A DNA stretch of 64,000 bases from Nageia nagi. Its lineage: Eukaryota; Pinophyta. Below the pieces are notes generated by a model. That model searched no databases and was not told where the DNA came from. It worked only from the letters and a program-made list of their open reading frames with translations. Both the position numbers and the translations under genes were made by a program. Position 1 is the stretch's first letter. Every line of letters starts with the position of its first letter. This document shows positions 1-10,646 of the stretch, piece by piece. Location of the stretch: NCBI GenBank assembly GCA_050084985.1, contig JBITNC010000001.1, positions 189,224,001 to 189,288,000 of the forward strand. The letters run 5' to 3'.

Positions 1-149
1 AGGTATATAAAACTTCAAATATTATTCATAAATTCCCTTAATATTTAGTGATTTTTAATGATATGATTAAAGTTGTAGGAATACCATGTCCCTTTATTGA
101 AATTCCCATTCAATCATGCATTGATCAACCTATTGTTTCATATGGTATT

Positions 150-1130
150 GAGCATACTATAAATTCTCCTAAGGAAGATGGATAATATTTTCCCATGTAT
201 TCAATTTAGTATCAACCACTTAAACTTTGGTGCCACCTAAAACATAGGAGACCATAGTGGGTGGTGCTTGACTCTTTAGGGCCTCATAGGAGGTCATTTA
301 TATAATCATATGATATGAAGTGTTGTACCATTATTTTGTAAAAGGAATCCATTTCACCCAATGAACTTATTGGGTAAAGGCAAAGCAAAATAAATAAGTC
401 TCCAAGAAATTATTAACAATTTTAGTCTAGCCATCAATTTTGGGGTGATAGGCATTACTCATTTTGAATTGAGTTCCTTAAAGGTTGAAGAATTCTTTCC
501 AAATTTTGTTGGTGATGGTAGCATCTCAATCACTAACTATGATAGAGGGCATATCATGGAGCTTGAAGATATTATCAATGAAAAGTTAGGCCATATTGAT
601 AGCTTTGAATGAATGAACTAAGGAATAAAAATATCCATACTTGGATAATTGGTTGACCACTATCATAATAAATTATTTTACATGAACTTTAGGAAGCCCT
701 CAATGAAATTCATTGAAATGTCAGCCCAAGTGTAGCCAAGGATCAACAGAGGCTAAAGAAAACTTAGAGCATTAATTATTTCACATTTTTTATATTGGAA
801 AACATCATTTTTTAAAACTTTCTTGATATATTATTTCATTCCATCCTAATAAAAAAATTGAATCATTATTTTGTAGATTCAAAGAAACCCTAAGTGCCCT
901 ATTAATGGTGGAGAATGTAACTCTCAAAGTATTGCTTCATGACATGAAGTAGTGGAGGGTAGTACAATGCAACCTTTAAATAAAAAAATTTCCTCTTGCT
1001 AAGAGAATTTGGGTTTACTAGTAGGATTGATTTGAAGTTGTTGAATTAATATTTGAGTCGAATTATCTTGAAGCCATTCCTTTTTTACTTTCTCTATCCA
1101 TTGGAGAATTGGTAATGATATTGCTTGAAT
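150..1130 (-). pseudogene. Ty3/gypsy integrase relic
   Basis: Reading the minus strand and allowing frame changes, the text matches the integrase of plant gypsy elements: a segment like DISMNFIEGFLK (the core-domain start) near 690-740, then a stretch near 390-480 resembling the conserved AYHPQTDGQTE block (here AYHPKIDG), followed by a YNTSYH block near 300-340 and the PPTMVSY motif near 240-270. Integrase inserts element cDNA into the host genome. Several stops and frameshifts make this copy inactive. The reading continues from the RNase H text on its right, so this is one decayed pol whose 3' part runs off the window. No LTR is seen in the window for it. Confidence 0.75.
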
Positions 1131-1229
1131 CATTGCATGTTCCTCAAAGTTTCATGAAAGAGAATCAACAACCACATTCTCCTTTCCCTTTCAATACATG
1201 ATATTATAATCATACCCTAAGAGTTTAGT

Positions 1230-1810
1230 CACTCACTTTTACTTCTCAGATGTGGAGATTTATTATTCCATAAAATAATTCATACTATGATGATTCATAC
1301 AAATTATGAAATGTTGACCAATGAGATATGGTCACCATATTTGAATAACATGAATTATTATCAACATTTCTTTTTCATATATAAATCGAGCTAAATTGTG
1401 TCCCAATAATGCCCTACTAGTGAAAGCCAAGGGTCTTCCCTCTTGCATCAAAACTGCACCTAGCCCAACTCTAGAAGCATCACTTTCTATGAAAAATATT
1501 TTAGAAAAATCTAGCATGGCTAGAACTAGAGTAGAACATATTACCTCTTTTAGTTTATGAAAATATTCTTCAGAAACATGTGACTAATTAAAAGCATCTT
1601 TTTTAAGTAGAGTTGTGAGTGGAGCTATAATCTTTCTATAGTCTTTCACAAATTTACCGTCATATATCATTAAGATAAGGAATTCTTGTAGCCTCTACAG
1701 TGATTTAGGAATAGGAAAATCCTTCATATCTATAATTTTATGAGGATCTACCTTAAAGCCTTCCTCATAGGGAAACTTTTAAAGGGTGAATCAACAAATC
1801 AATGCTATAA
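1230..1810 (-). pseudogene. Ty3/gypsy reverse transcriptase C-terminus and RNase H relic
   Basis: Minus-strand text at 1332-1517 is open for 61 codons and shows the RNase H signature of gypsy elements: an ESDAS block (first catalytic Asp), GLGAVLMQEGRPLAFTSRAL and YEKEM. To its right (1530-1760) is the RT connection domain, with a YRKIIAPLT block, broken by stops. RT and RNase H copy the element RNA into DNA and remove the template. The order RT, RNase H, integrase toward lower coordinates is the gypsy order. The whole unit is degenerate and abuts the left target duplication of copia-1, so it is the older host sequence into which copia-1 may have landed. Confidence 0.8.
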
Positions 1811-2034
1811 TTTGATATTTTTTTATTTGGTTAGTATAGCACATAATGGGTCCCACCTTAGAGCCAAAATTTTATTAAAATATTTAAATTCTTGACCCAT
1901 GTAGCTAACCTTTAAACATAATTTTAAATATATTAGCCCTTTTTTCTAAACTTCATTTAGCTCATTCATCTTGAAATTATAAAAATAAAAATAATCCTAC
2001 CTAAATAGCCACTTATAGGTTACCATATATATAC
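1811..2034. other. short AT-rich gap
   Basis: Stops accumulate on both strands and no conserved motif is visible. It may be decayed upstream pol sequence of the gypsy relic on its left. It ends at the target-site duplication of copia-1. Confidence 0.4.
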
Positions 2035-2039
2035 ATATC
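2035..2039. repeat. left target-site duplication of copia-1 (ATATC)
   Basis: ATATC lies directly before the 5' LTR and again directly after the 3' LTR at 17168-17172. Five-base duplications are the usual footprint of LTR element insertion, so the two LTRs belong to one insertion event. Confidence 0.8.
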
Positions 2040-2504
2040 TATTAGAATTTGTAATGTAATATTGTTTAATATTTATCTTCAATGTAAATTCACTTAATGC
2101 TTAAAGTATCTTTGGATACCTTAAAGCATTAAGGGATTAAATATAGGAAGGGGATTAAATATAGAAAAGAGATTAAATATAGAAATATCTTTAACCTTAC
2201 CCTTGGGTTAAAAAATAGATTTCTTCTTATAAATAGAGGTACCCCCCTCTCATATTGTATAATTGTAAAGTAAGCTTTGCTTTAGGTTTAGGGTTTGAAG
2301 AGAGAGGAGAGATTCTGTAAGAAAGATCCTTGAGAATAAGTAGATCTTAGTTAGTGGATGTATTCTTAAGGAGGGATAAACCACTTTATATATGTGTTAC
2401 TTGTAAGATTGGCTTGTGTTATTATGCTATTGTGTTGATGTTGTAAGTGCTTTCTTGAGATCTTGGTAAACTAGAAATTAATCCAAAAAAAATTATTTTC
2501 ATCA
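2040..2504 (+). repeat. copia-1 5' LTR
   Basis: About 465 bp, aligning by eye with 16727-17167. It begins TATTAGAATTTG (one change from the canonical TGTTAG) and ends in ATCA just before the primer site. It contains a TATA box at 2228-2236 (TATAAATAG), the likely element promoter, and is of the same family as the copia-2 LTR at 39593. Confidence 0.85.
2228..2236 (+). promoter_or_regulatory. TATA box in copia-1 5' LTR
   Basis: TATAAATAG within the LTR, in the same relative place as TATAAATAG at 39818-39826 of the copia-2 LTR. Position and conservation support a role as the retrotransposon promoter. Confidence 0.6.
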
Positions 2505-2506
2505 AA

Positions 2507-2518
2507 TGGTATTAGAGC
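2507..2518 (+). other. copia-1 primer binding site (tRNA-iMet type)
   Basis: TGGTATTAGAGC differs at one base from TGGTATCAGAGC, the standard plant copia site complementary to the initiator methionine tRNA. It starts two bases after the LTR end. Confidence 0.8.
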
Positions 2519-3019
2519 AATTCTTGGAGGCTTCTCTTCAACATCCTTGAAGGTCCATTCCTCTTCTTTCTTCATATACTTTATTGAGGTTAAAAAAAGA
2601 ATTGAAAGTATAGTCTTCCTTCTACCATGTTCTTTATCAAATTTTGCTTATATTACTAACCATTTTGGTTCTTTGATTATAAAGTCTTTTTTGCAAAATT
2701 TATTCAAAGTGGATAATATATCATTGTTATTTTGTTATACTAACATGTTAGTTCAATTTTTGTGCTATTGCTATGCATTATTTTTTACTAACAATAGTTT
2801 GTTAGTTGCAATTTTTTTTAAGTAAAATTGGTTAATGTGTAGCAATAATATGTTAATTGCAAATTTTAAGTAAATTTGCTTAAATATAACAATAATGTGT
2901 TATTATAACTTAAATTTGCAAGTTTCTACTTAATGTAGATATGGTTAAAAGTATTGCGATTTTTTTACTTTAATGCTATTATTGCAATATTTTTTTTACA
3001 ATACTAATATATTTGTAAA

Positions 3020-3400
3020 AATAAAATTGCATGCAAATTTCATGCATGCATTTTTTAGAAAGATTTATATTGCATGCATGCATTTTTTAAATGTATTACA
3101 TGCATACATTTTTTAGAGAGCTTTATATCACATGCATGCATTTTTTTAAAAGAAAAATACATGTATACAGTTTTTAGAGAGCTTTATATTACATGCATGC
3201 ATTTTTTTAGAGAGCTTTATATTACATGCATATATTTTTTAAAAATAAAAAATACATGCATGTATTTTTTAGAGAGCTTTATATTACATGCATACATTTT
3301 TTAAAAATAAAAATACATGCATGCATTTTCTAGAGAGCTCTATATTACGTGCATGCATTTTAAAAAAATAAAAAATACATGCATTCATTATATATAAAAT
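3020..3400 (+). repeat. CATGCATG-rich tandem repeat in copia-1 leader
   Basis: About seven degenerate copies of a unit of roughly 35-60 bp built from a CATGCATG palindrome, a T-run and AGAGAGCTTTATATTACATG. Unit lengths vary. It lies in the element leader. Confidence 0.75.
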
Positions 3401-3409
3401 TTATTTTTG

Positions 3410-3660
3410 CATGGTTTAATATTTTTTAAAAATAAAAATACATGATTATTGCTATTATACACACATGTGATGGATAAAATTTATTTTTACATGGTTTAAT
3501 ATTTTGTCCTAATGCATGATTACTGCTATGTGGATAAAAGTTTTAAAAATGAATGATTTAATATTTTATCCTAATGCATGATTATTGCTATGTGGATAAT
3601 TTGTTTTTAAAATGCATGGTTTAATATTTTGTCCTAATGCATGTTGATGGATAAAAATTC
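3410..3660 (+). repeat. second tandem repeat in copia-1 leader
   Basis: Three to four diverged copies of a unit of about 65-70 bp containing GCATGGTTTAATATTTTGTC and TGATTATTGCTATGTGGATA. Non-coding and AT-rich. Confidence 0.65.
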
Positions 3661-4534
3661 TTTTAAATATTTTTGCCTATAAATTTTTGATGATAAATTG
3701 CAAATAAAGAATTAGAGATCCATTAAGGGTTGTAACAAAACCCATTGTACTCTTTAGCTCATACTTATGAATGATGTTAGATGTAGTTTCATGTTTAAAG
3801 CATTTTATTATTTTGGACTTTTACTTTATATACAAAGTATGTAAATATTGAAAATTGTTTCTTCTAAAATAAACACATTTGCATGTTTATTCTGTAACAT
3901 GACTTGTTTTGAGGATGATGAGGTGAGGATAAAGCATACTAGAGCCTTTTAATCCGAAAATCCAAATGGTGAAAAATTTGTACTTCTTAATTATCCCTAA
4001 GTTCTCTATTGGTCTGAATTTAAATCCATATAGGTGGATAGACATGTGTGTAGTGATATCACATGTCTGCCTATCTATTTAGAGATTATCTTGATAACCT
4101 AAAAGAAAAACTAAAAACTTAATCAAGATAATTAATTTAGTCAATCTAATATACGTCATAACCTTGGAAAATAGCTATTACTTCTCCTTGTGAGAGTGTA
4201 TTGTTGCCCAAGTGAACTAGTAGAGGATTGATAGGACATGGGATCTAGGTAAAGGTCTAATTTATAAGAAAACAACCTCAACTATACTCTCCCCAAGTAA
4301 TATTTGGTGATGATAAAATGTTGGATATATGGATATTTGATTATGCACATGTTGATTATCTTTACTTATGTAAAGATTAAGTTTGTAATAATGATGCAAA
4401 TACTTTGTACAAATGATCATTTTTTTATGGATTGTGATGAAAATATGCACTTTAGTTTATATAATTATGAATTTTTTTTGTATCCTTGGTTGGATGAAAA
4501 CTCTTGCTAAATAATGATAGCACACTTATTGATA

Positions 4535-4975
4535 TCCACAGTTACAAATTTTGATTAAGTAATTAAAAGGTTCGCCTTTCTCCATAGTTGCAAATTTTGA
4601 TGGAGTAGTTAAAAGGTTTGCCCTTCTCCATAATTACAAAATTTGATAGAGTGGTTAAAAAGGTTTGCCCTTATCCATGGTTAAAAATTTGATGGAGTGG
4701 TTAAAAAGATTCACCCTTCTCCAAGGTTGAAAATTTGATGGAGTGGTTAACAATTTTTGCCCTTCTCTATGGTTAAAAATTTGATAGAGTGGTTAAAAAG
4801 ATTCATCTTTCTCCATAGTTGAAAATTTAATGGAGTGGTTAAAAAGGTTTTCCCTTATCCATGGTTGAAAATTTGATGGAGTGCTTAACAAGGTTCACCC
4901 TTCTCCATAGTTGAAAATTTGATGGAGTGGTTAAAAAAGTTTGCCTTTCTTTATAATTGAAAAGGTTCATCTTAT
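4535..4975 (+). repeat. 46-bp tandem array with internal dyad (copia-1)
   Basis: Nine or so copies of a unit near 46 bp: GATGGAGTGGTTAAAAAGG, then TTCGCCCTTCTCCAT, then GGTTGAAAATTT. The ATGGAG and CTCCAT halves of each unit are complementary, so every unit could fold. The same array is found at 60177-60580 in copia-3, with similar flanking sequence. In copia-1 it sits between leader and integrase, where gag and protease should be. Confidence 0.85.
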
Positions 4976-5500
4976 GCCACTTTACTTCCATTAGTAGGAA
5001 TTTTATCCATTATGGAAAAATGTTAATTTACTTCTATTACTAAGAAGTGTATTTATGTATTCATGGAAGTTTAATCCTTCTTAATGGATTAATACTACCT
5101 TCATCCATCATTTTCATCTTGATTAGTAGCATGGTCAAGTTGTTATTATTTACGAATTATACATCTCTATAGATAAGTTTACTTATAGCTTTCTATAGTT
5201 AATATTTCATGGTCAATTAAATCTTATCTTATAGCATATTAAATAAGGTATTTGTTTGAAGGTTTTTGTATAGCTTCTAATCTTATGATCAAAATGACTT
5301 AATGATTGATTTATATATTTGAAACTTCCCCCATGAATGGTGCATTAGTTGTTAGAGATAATGTAATAACAATGAGTTTAAAAGTTGGTAAAAGTAATTT
5401 ATTTGACCTTTCTAAAAATATTCTTAACTATATTTTAGATTAACAATTTCTTATGATAGCCTATATATTTGAGAATGATAAGGAAATAACTACAATTAAA
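4976..5500 (+). other. copia-1 stretch without coding match
   Basis: AT-rich sequence. Its first part (to about 5150) resembles 60590-60760 of copia-3, including a CATCTTGATTAG and GGTCAAGTTG pair. Beyond that nothing recognisable is seen until integrase text begins near 5507. Confidence 0.5.
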
Positions 5501-5506
5501 CCTTTT

Positions 5507-6118
5507 TAGCTTGTGCATTCATATTTGATGGATTTATTTCTGACTAAGTCATTTAGAGGAGCATATTATGTCTTGAACTTCATTAATGACTTCAGTAGAA
5601 TGACATTTGGTTATCTTTTAAAGCAAAATTATCAAACTTTTAATAAGTTCAAAGATTTCAAATCTTTAACTAAAAATTAGTCTAGATTCAACATCAAGAT
5701 ATTGAGATCTGATAATGAAGGTGAGTATAATAGAAATAAATTCAATGATTTTTGTACCAAGTATGGAATCAAGAGGTAGTTTATGATCCTTTACACTCCT
5801 CAGTAGAATGGTGTAGCTAAAAGAAAAAATTAGATCATTTAAGAAATGGAAATATGTATATTGAGAGATCTTCCTAGCTTCTTATGGGATGAAGCTATAA
5901 ATACTATGATCTACATCTTAAATAGATATACTAAAGTAGTTGAAGGCAAAACTCTATATAAGACATGGATAGGAAAGAAACCTAACATCTCTCACTTCAA
6001 GTTCTTTAGCTATTATCTTATGCCTTTGTTGTTCCTGAGAAAAGGAAGAAGATGGATAAGAGATCCAAAAAGTGTATTTTTATGGGCTATGATAATTAGC
6101 ATAGAGGATAAAAGTTAA
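5507..6118 (+). pseudogene. copia-1 integrase relic
   Basis: The plus-strand text parallels the copia-2 integrase at 45500-45827: a LVHS block, NDFSRMTFGYLL, FKDFKSL, LRSDNEGEYN and YTPQ.NGVAKRKN, then a part missing from copia-2 (ILNRYTKVVEGKTLYKTW, GKKPNISHFK) that matches the conserved copia integrase C-terminal region. The first catalytic Asp (HSD) is Tyr here and the third-position Glu (AERKN) is Lys, so two residues of the DDE triad are lost; the middle Asp in RSDN remains. At least four in-frame stops precede 5846, after which 90 codons stay open. Frameshifts disturb the final segment. Confidence 0.85.
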
Positions 6119-6429
6119 AATAACCTTCCTCCAAAGTAGTATTTATGTCTAAGGATGTAAAGTTCAATGAACTTCTTGAAAAGTATGCTTCTTATGAAAA
6201 CCTAGATGAGGGTGATGATTCTTCTGTTGCACCTAATTGGATGGATGTTAATGTGATCTATCACTTAAAAAATAAAACTCTCCAACATAAAGGATAATAA
6301 GAAGTATTATTATTAATAAATCTTTATTTACCAAAATTGATAGTAAGAATGAGCCCTCATCCTTAAAAGAAGCTTCAAAGCATAAGTGCTAAATGAATGT
6401 AATGAATATGGAGTATGAGGCTCTAATGA
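6119..6429 (+). pseudogene. copia-1 inter-domain region
   Basis: Degenerate text continuing from integrase toward RT (for instance the SKDVKFNE block near 6150-6175, the usual link after integrase). Stops are frequent and no domain is seen. Confidence 0.5.
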
Positions 6430-7185
6430 AGAATCAAACTTAGGATTTGATTTTTTGTCCTAATGAATGAAATGTGATTGGTAATAAATGGATTTACAAG
6501 GTCAAATACAATTCAATTTGCAATATTAAGAAATACAAAGCAAGGTTAGTAGCTAAAGGTTTCGTTCAAAAATATGAAGTTGATTATGAGAAAACCTTTG
6601 CTCTAGTGGTAAAGATGCCTACTATCAAGGTAATTCTTACTCTTTCAGTAGCTCAAGGATGGAAAGGTTTTCAACTTGATGTCAAGAGTGCTTTTCTTAA
6701 TGATGATTTAGATGTAAAAATCTACATGAGCTAATTACAAGGGTTTATTGTGAAGGGTAAATAATCTTTTGTTTGCAATTTAAAGAAGCCTTTGTATGGA
6801 CTTAAGAAAGCACCCTAAATTTGGTACAAAAAGATTTTAAAAGTCTTTAAAAACATTAAATTTTTTAAATACTTCTCTAAAAGATATTTATGTGCTCAAC
6901 CAAGGACAAGACTTGATCTTGATTCTTCTCTATATGGATGATTTGTTGATTACAGAGAATAATATTTTTCTTATACAAGAGTGCATATCTAAACTCAAGA
7001 AAACTTTTGAAATGATAAAACTTGGTCTATTGCACTACTACCTTGGTATACAAGTATACAAATACAAAGACTACACTTATCTTAGTCAATTTAAGAATAT
7101 CTCAGATATCTTGCAAAAGTTTGGAATGGAGGAGTGCAAATATGTTGTAATCTTAGTTTCTCCTAGAATCACTTTGTCTTAGTTC
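6430..7185 (+). pseudogene. copia-1 reverse transcriptase relic
   Basis: At 6474-6734 the frame reads NKWIYKVKYN, KARLVAKGFVQ, then QLDVKSAFLNDDL, the first catalytic-Asp motif of copia RT. KPLYGLKKAP follows near 6790 after stops. In another frame at 6892-7182 come ILLYMDDLLIT (the YxDD active site, intact) and LGLLHYYLGIQV. The enzyme would reverse-transcribe element RNA. At least one frameshift near 6890 and several stops (CAA, CAG or CGA to stop type) kill it. The domain order after integrase fixes this as copia. Confidence 0.88.
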
Positions 7186-7189
7186 CAAC

Positions 7190-7620
7190 TCTCAATTGGC
7201 AAATGCTACAGCTTACAAGAAACTAATTGGTAGTCTTATTTATTTGACTATTTATAGGCCAAATATTTTCTTTACCATGAATTTAATAGCTCACTTTATG
7301 CAAAAGTCATATTTTGAGCACCTCAATATAATTAAGAAAAATTTGAGGTATGTTTCGAGCACTATGGATCTTGCTCTCAAGTATGATAAGTTTCCCTTAT
7401 TTGTTCTCTTAATATTTTTAAATTCTAACTATGAGGGAGATAGAGATGATAGAAAATCAACCTATACTTATGTGTTTAGCATTGGTTCAAGTGCTATCTC
7501 TTGGGCTTCCAAAAAAGCAACCTACTACTACTCTTTCCATCATAGAGGTTGAATATCATGCAATATTAGGTGTAGCCCATGAAGCCATTTGGTTTAGTCA
7601 TATTCTAAAATAAATTAGAT
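7190..7620 (+). pseudogene. copia-1 RNase H relic
   Basis: Text at 7196-7552 reads YKKLIGSLIYLT, RPNIFF, then SNYEGDRDDRKSTYTYVFSIG and AISWASKKA, the classical copia RNase H region. A frameshift near 7530 moves the rest (VEYHAILGVAHEAIW) to the frame of 7431-7613. This domain ends the copia polyprotein. Confidence 0.85.
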
Positions 7621-8498
7621 ATGAGGAAGTTTTTTCATCTTAAATTTCTTCAGATAATTAGTTAGTTATTACTTTGGAAAAGAGTCATATTTTCCATCAA
7701 AGAATAAAGCACATAGAAATCCAAACCCACTTCATCAACAAGAAGGTTTTGGATGGTCTTCTACACTTGAAGTATTATCCATCAATCCTAAACTCTACTA
7801 ATTTATTCACCAAGCCCTTTCTTAAAGCCTAGTTCTCTTAGCTTAGGAATTATATTGGGTTGATGAAGTTGCCCTCAAAAAGGAAGTAAAGGTTGAATTC
7901 TTATTAAATCCATTGTAACTTTTTCCTTCTTAATAAAGTTATTATTTTTTATTTGTATACATTGCTCATTAAGTGATTATAAGTATGGTATTGTCATCTT
8001 TGTGATGAATTATAGTTCACCACAAATTCAAACACATTATATCAAGAAGAAAGTACTTGATGGAACAAATGCAGCTTTGTTCATCTAACTTTGACTCTTC
8101 TAATTTATTCACTAGGCTGCTTTAAAAACTTTGCTGTGCATACTTTGCAAGTTTTTTATACTTTACAAGTTTTTTATGGTTAGTGAAGTTATCCTCAAAA
8201 AAGAGTGAAGTCTGAATTCCTATGTTAAATTCATGTTTTGTTGACAACTTCATCCTTAGAAGGATATTTTGTTATATAATGTTGATCTTAAATGTACACC
8301 TTCATGGTTAGTTCACTTTGTGTGAGGAACTCATGGTACATTTTGATTTTTGTTATCACTATGTGAGGAATCAATATGTGTTTGTTGGTATTGTTTGGTT
8401 ATCCATATGTAAGTGATTCATATGTGAATATGCTCTTTTCATTATTGATTAACATATATTTTTCTAATATATAGTAGATGACTATGAGTATTGGCTTG
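7621..8498 (+). other. copia-1 3' untranslated region, left part
   Basis: Non-coding sequence between RNase H and the Tat-1 insertion. It holds two diverged copies (near 7858 and 8180) of a block starting GATGAAGTTGCCCTCAAAAA followed by a GAATTC-containing stretch. Similar blocks occur in copia-3 at about 59975, 62183 and 62300, so this is a conserved 3' feature of the family, locally duplicated. Confidence 0.55.
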
Positions 8499-8503
8499 AC
8501 ATC
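8499..8503. repeat. left target-site duplication of Tat-1 (ACATC)
   Basis: ACATC here and at 16305-16309. Joining the flanks across one copy gives a continuous sequence like the related uninterrupted copies at 60090-60120 and 7985-8020, which confirms the insertion point. Confidence 0.9.
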
Positions 8504-8749
8504 TGTTAACACATAAAAATGATTTTATGCTTTTAAATCAATGAATTAATGAAATATGCTTGGCTTAACTATATGTCTTGAATGGATTAAAGTGATAATA
8601 TCAATGTTTGGCTTGAATATGAATATTGCATGGTTTATCTTGAATATTGCATGGATTATCTTGTTTATTGATGTATTTATCTTAAATATTGTGAATTAAC
8701 CTTATTTATGTAGATGCACGCTGACCTATGGGTGGTATTATCTATTATC

Positions 8750-8760
8750 TATATAAATAA
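8750..8760 (+). promoter_or_regulatory. TATA box in Tat-1 5' LTR
   Basis: TATATAAATAA, repeated at the corresponding site of the 3' LTR (about 15748-15758). The likely start of element transcription is some 30 bp downstream. Confidence 0.6.
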
Positions 8761-9051
8761 GGGATCTAATAGTAAGTCCACAACAACAAGGATACACATG
8801 ATCCCGCGTATGGTCTTGTAAGTGGCTACCCCCTAAGGTATCTCTTGGTACCACCTACAAGGCTGTGGTTTGTGTGCTTCCTCTTGCGAGCTATACTGAC
8901 ACCTGCGATCTATTCTGATATCACTGCTATCTTGAGACATCCGTACTGAAGTTTTGGACTTAATCGAGAGGTCAAGAATCATCAAAAATAAGACCACCGA
9001 CGCTCCTTTGCGAACGAAAGAACACCGTCGGTTCTCTAATATCACTGACAC

Positions 9052-9067
9052 GGACCGCCCGCGGTCC
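9052..9067. repeat. GC-rich palindrome motif, LTR copy
   Basis: GGACCGCCCGCGGTCC: two 7-base complementary arms (GGACCGC / GCGGTCC) around CC. Two degenerate copies precede it at 8991-9006 and 9020-9035. The 3' LTR has the same perfect copy at 16018-16033. See also the intron and flank clusters at 10750-10795, 12923-13000 and 13596-13657. Confidence 0.85.
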
Positions 9068-9340
9068 TCTTCTGGCATCTTCACAGGTTATTGCATTGGT
9101 GGACAGGCAGCTCATCATCAGTATATTGCCAACATCTTCGTCTTTCGGTGTCAGGTACGTTCCGTGAGGTAAGTACACAAATTACAGCCTTGGTTGTTGC
9201 AGTTACATTTCTGAATTGGTTATCTTGTTCATTGTTATCTAGAATAAATTGCTATCCGTAGCTAGAATACAGATAATATTGAGTGTGTAGATAATTGCTT
9301 ATTTATTTATTTGCACTCTCAATTTTTATTTGTAAACATT

Positions 9341-9359
9341 TGGTGAACCCGACGTGAAC
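9341..9359 (+). other. Tat-1 primer binding site
   Basis: TGGTGAACCCGACGTGAAC begins two bases after the 5' LTR. The leading TGG fits the CCA end of a tRNA. It is not the initiator-Met type; the tRNA was not identified by eye. Confidence 0.65.
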
Positions 9360-9428
9360 TACACATCATTGTGCTAAAACCCTAAAGGTTTTAGTTAGAA
9401 CTAATATCTATTTTGAGCGTGTTTAATC

Positions 9429-10646
9429 ATGGATCAGCTCAAGTTATTCTTACGTAGTCTTTCAAAAAGGGATTTGGATGAATTATTGGTAGAAATCAGA
9501 CATGATGATCCGGAGGGATCCGGAGGAATGCAACATAGTGCTGAGGGTGACAATAGTAATGTTCAGGCTACAATGGAAGGTATGCAGAGGCAAATAGATA
9601 GATTGACAAGGAGATCAGCTCCGCCTAACGAGTCTTTTGAATTCGGTAGTCCTTTATGTGATGACATTCGTAGGCATATGCCACCAGCTGATTACAACAA
9701 GCCAAAATTCAGTAAGTTCAATGGCGGAGGAGATCCAAGGAGACATATACAAGGATTTAAGGATGAATGTGAACTCACAATTGGTACAGACCAAAGATTG
9801 CAGGCTAAATTCTTCCCCCAGAGCTTGGAAGGAGATGCATGAGAATGGTTTTATGGCTTACCTGAAGGGTCCATTACATCATTCGTAGAATTCAGTGATT
9901 TGTTTCTGGAGCAATATAAGCATAACATCAAGAAGGAGGTTATGCTATCAGATTTGTGTGCTATTAAACAGGATAGTGATGAGCAACTGGATAAATTCGT
10001 TGTAAGGTTTAAAAAGACATGGCAGCAGGTAAAGACCAAGTTAACAGAAAAAGAGGTAAATAACATTTTTAAAGAAGCTGTTATATTGCCCCTATAATCA
10101 TATGTTATTGATTATACACATCTCACGTTTTCCGATATGACGTATAAATTGTTAGAGAAAGAAAAAGTCCTTGTGAAACTAGGGCTTGTAAAGTATGGTA
10201 ACAATGAAAAGGCAAAAGCAAAGGATAAGAGACCACAATCGCCAAAGAAAGAGAAAGCTGTCCATGTAGCTGAAAAGACAAGTGAGACAAAGGGAAAGAA
10301 ATATGTGAGATTCCCTATACCTCCAAGACATATCCTAAAAGACCTTGTGGAAAAGGGGTTATTACAACTTTTACCAAAGCGTGAAGAGGATCCTACAGCA
10401 GAAAAACCTCATTGGTATAAGGAAGACAGGTATTGTGAATATCATCAGGCTAAAGGTCATGCCACTAATGGATGTGGGAACCTTAGAGATAGAATACGGA
10501 AGCTCATAGAAGATGGATTCTATGTATGTCCAGAAAAAGTTAAAGATACAGGAGAAGAACAGCATATCAATATGATCTTTCTTGAAGATGCTTGCAAGGT
10601 TGACACCGGGGGAAGCGCCAGGCCCCCCGGGGGTATCATTTGGTAG
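9429..10646 (+). pseudogene. Tat-1 gag (two in-frame stops)
   Basis: One reading frame of about 405 codons from ATG 9429 to TAG 10644-10646, broken only by TGA at 9840-9842 and TAA at 10095-10097. Gag forms the cytoplasmic particle that packages element RNA. Domains: N-terminal polar segment, then the capsid-like part (NKPKFSKFNGGGDPRRHI, ECELTIG, the EWFYGLP block just after the TGA, FLEQYKHNIKKEV), a Lys-rich linker, and a C-terminal motif CEYHQAKGHATNGC followed by LRDRIRKLIEDG. This C-x2-H-x4-H-x4-C-type module with a DRI..LIEDG tail is typical of Tat/Athila-like Gag. The TGA could derive from CGA by deamination. No protease or pol text follows; a poly(A)-rich stretch and non-coding DNA come next. 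Confidence 0.85.

Larger units (their letters stand above)
2519..4290 (+). other. copia-1 long non-coding leader
   Basis: About 1.8 kb between primer site and the expected gag start. The part from about 3890 to 4290 is clearly homologous to 43440-43860 in copia-2 and to its duplicate at 46130-46514 (shared landmarks: ACATGACTTGTTT, TGTGTGTAGTGATA, TACTTCTCCTTGTGAGAG). It is stop-rich in all frames, so conservation across copies is of leader sequence rather than of a protein. Short open frames at 2547-2825 and 3074-3304 are low-complexity artefacts. Confidence 0.6.
8504..9338 (+). repeat. Tat-1 5' LTR
   Basis: 835 bp, starting TGTTAACACATAAAAATG and ending TTTGTAAACA. It matches 15502-16304 almost base for base. 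It contains a TATA box and three copies of the GC-rich palindrome motif (8991-9006, 9020-9035, 9052-9067). Confidence 0.93.
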
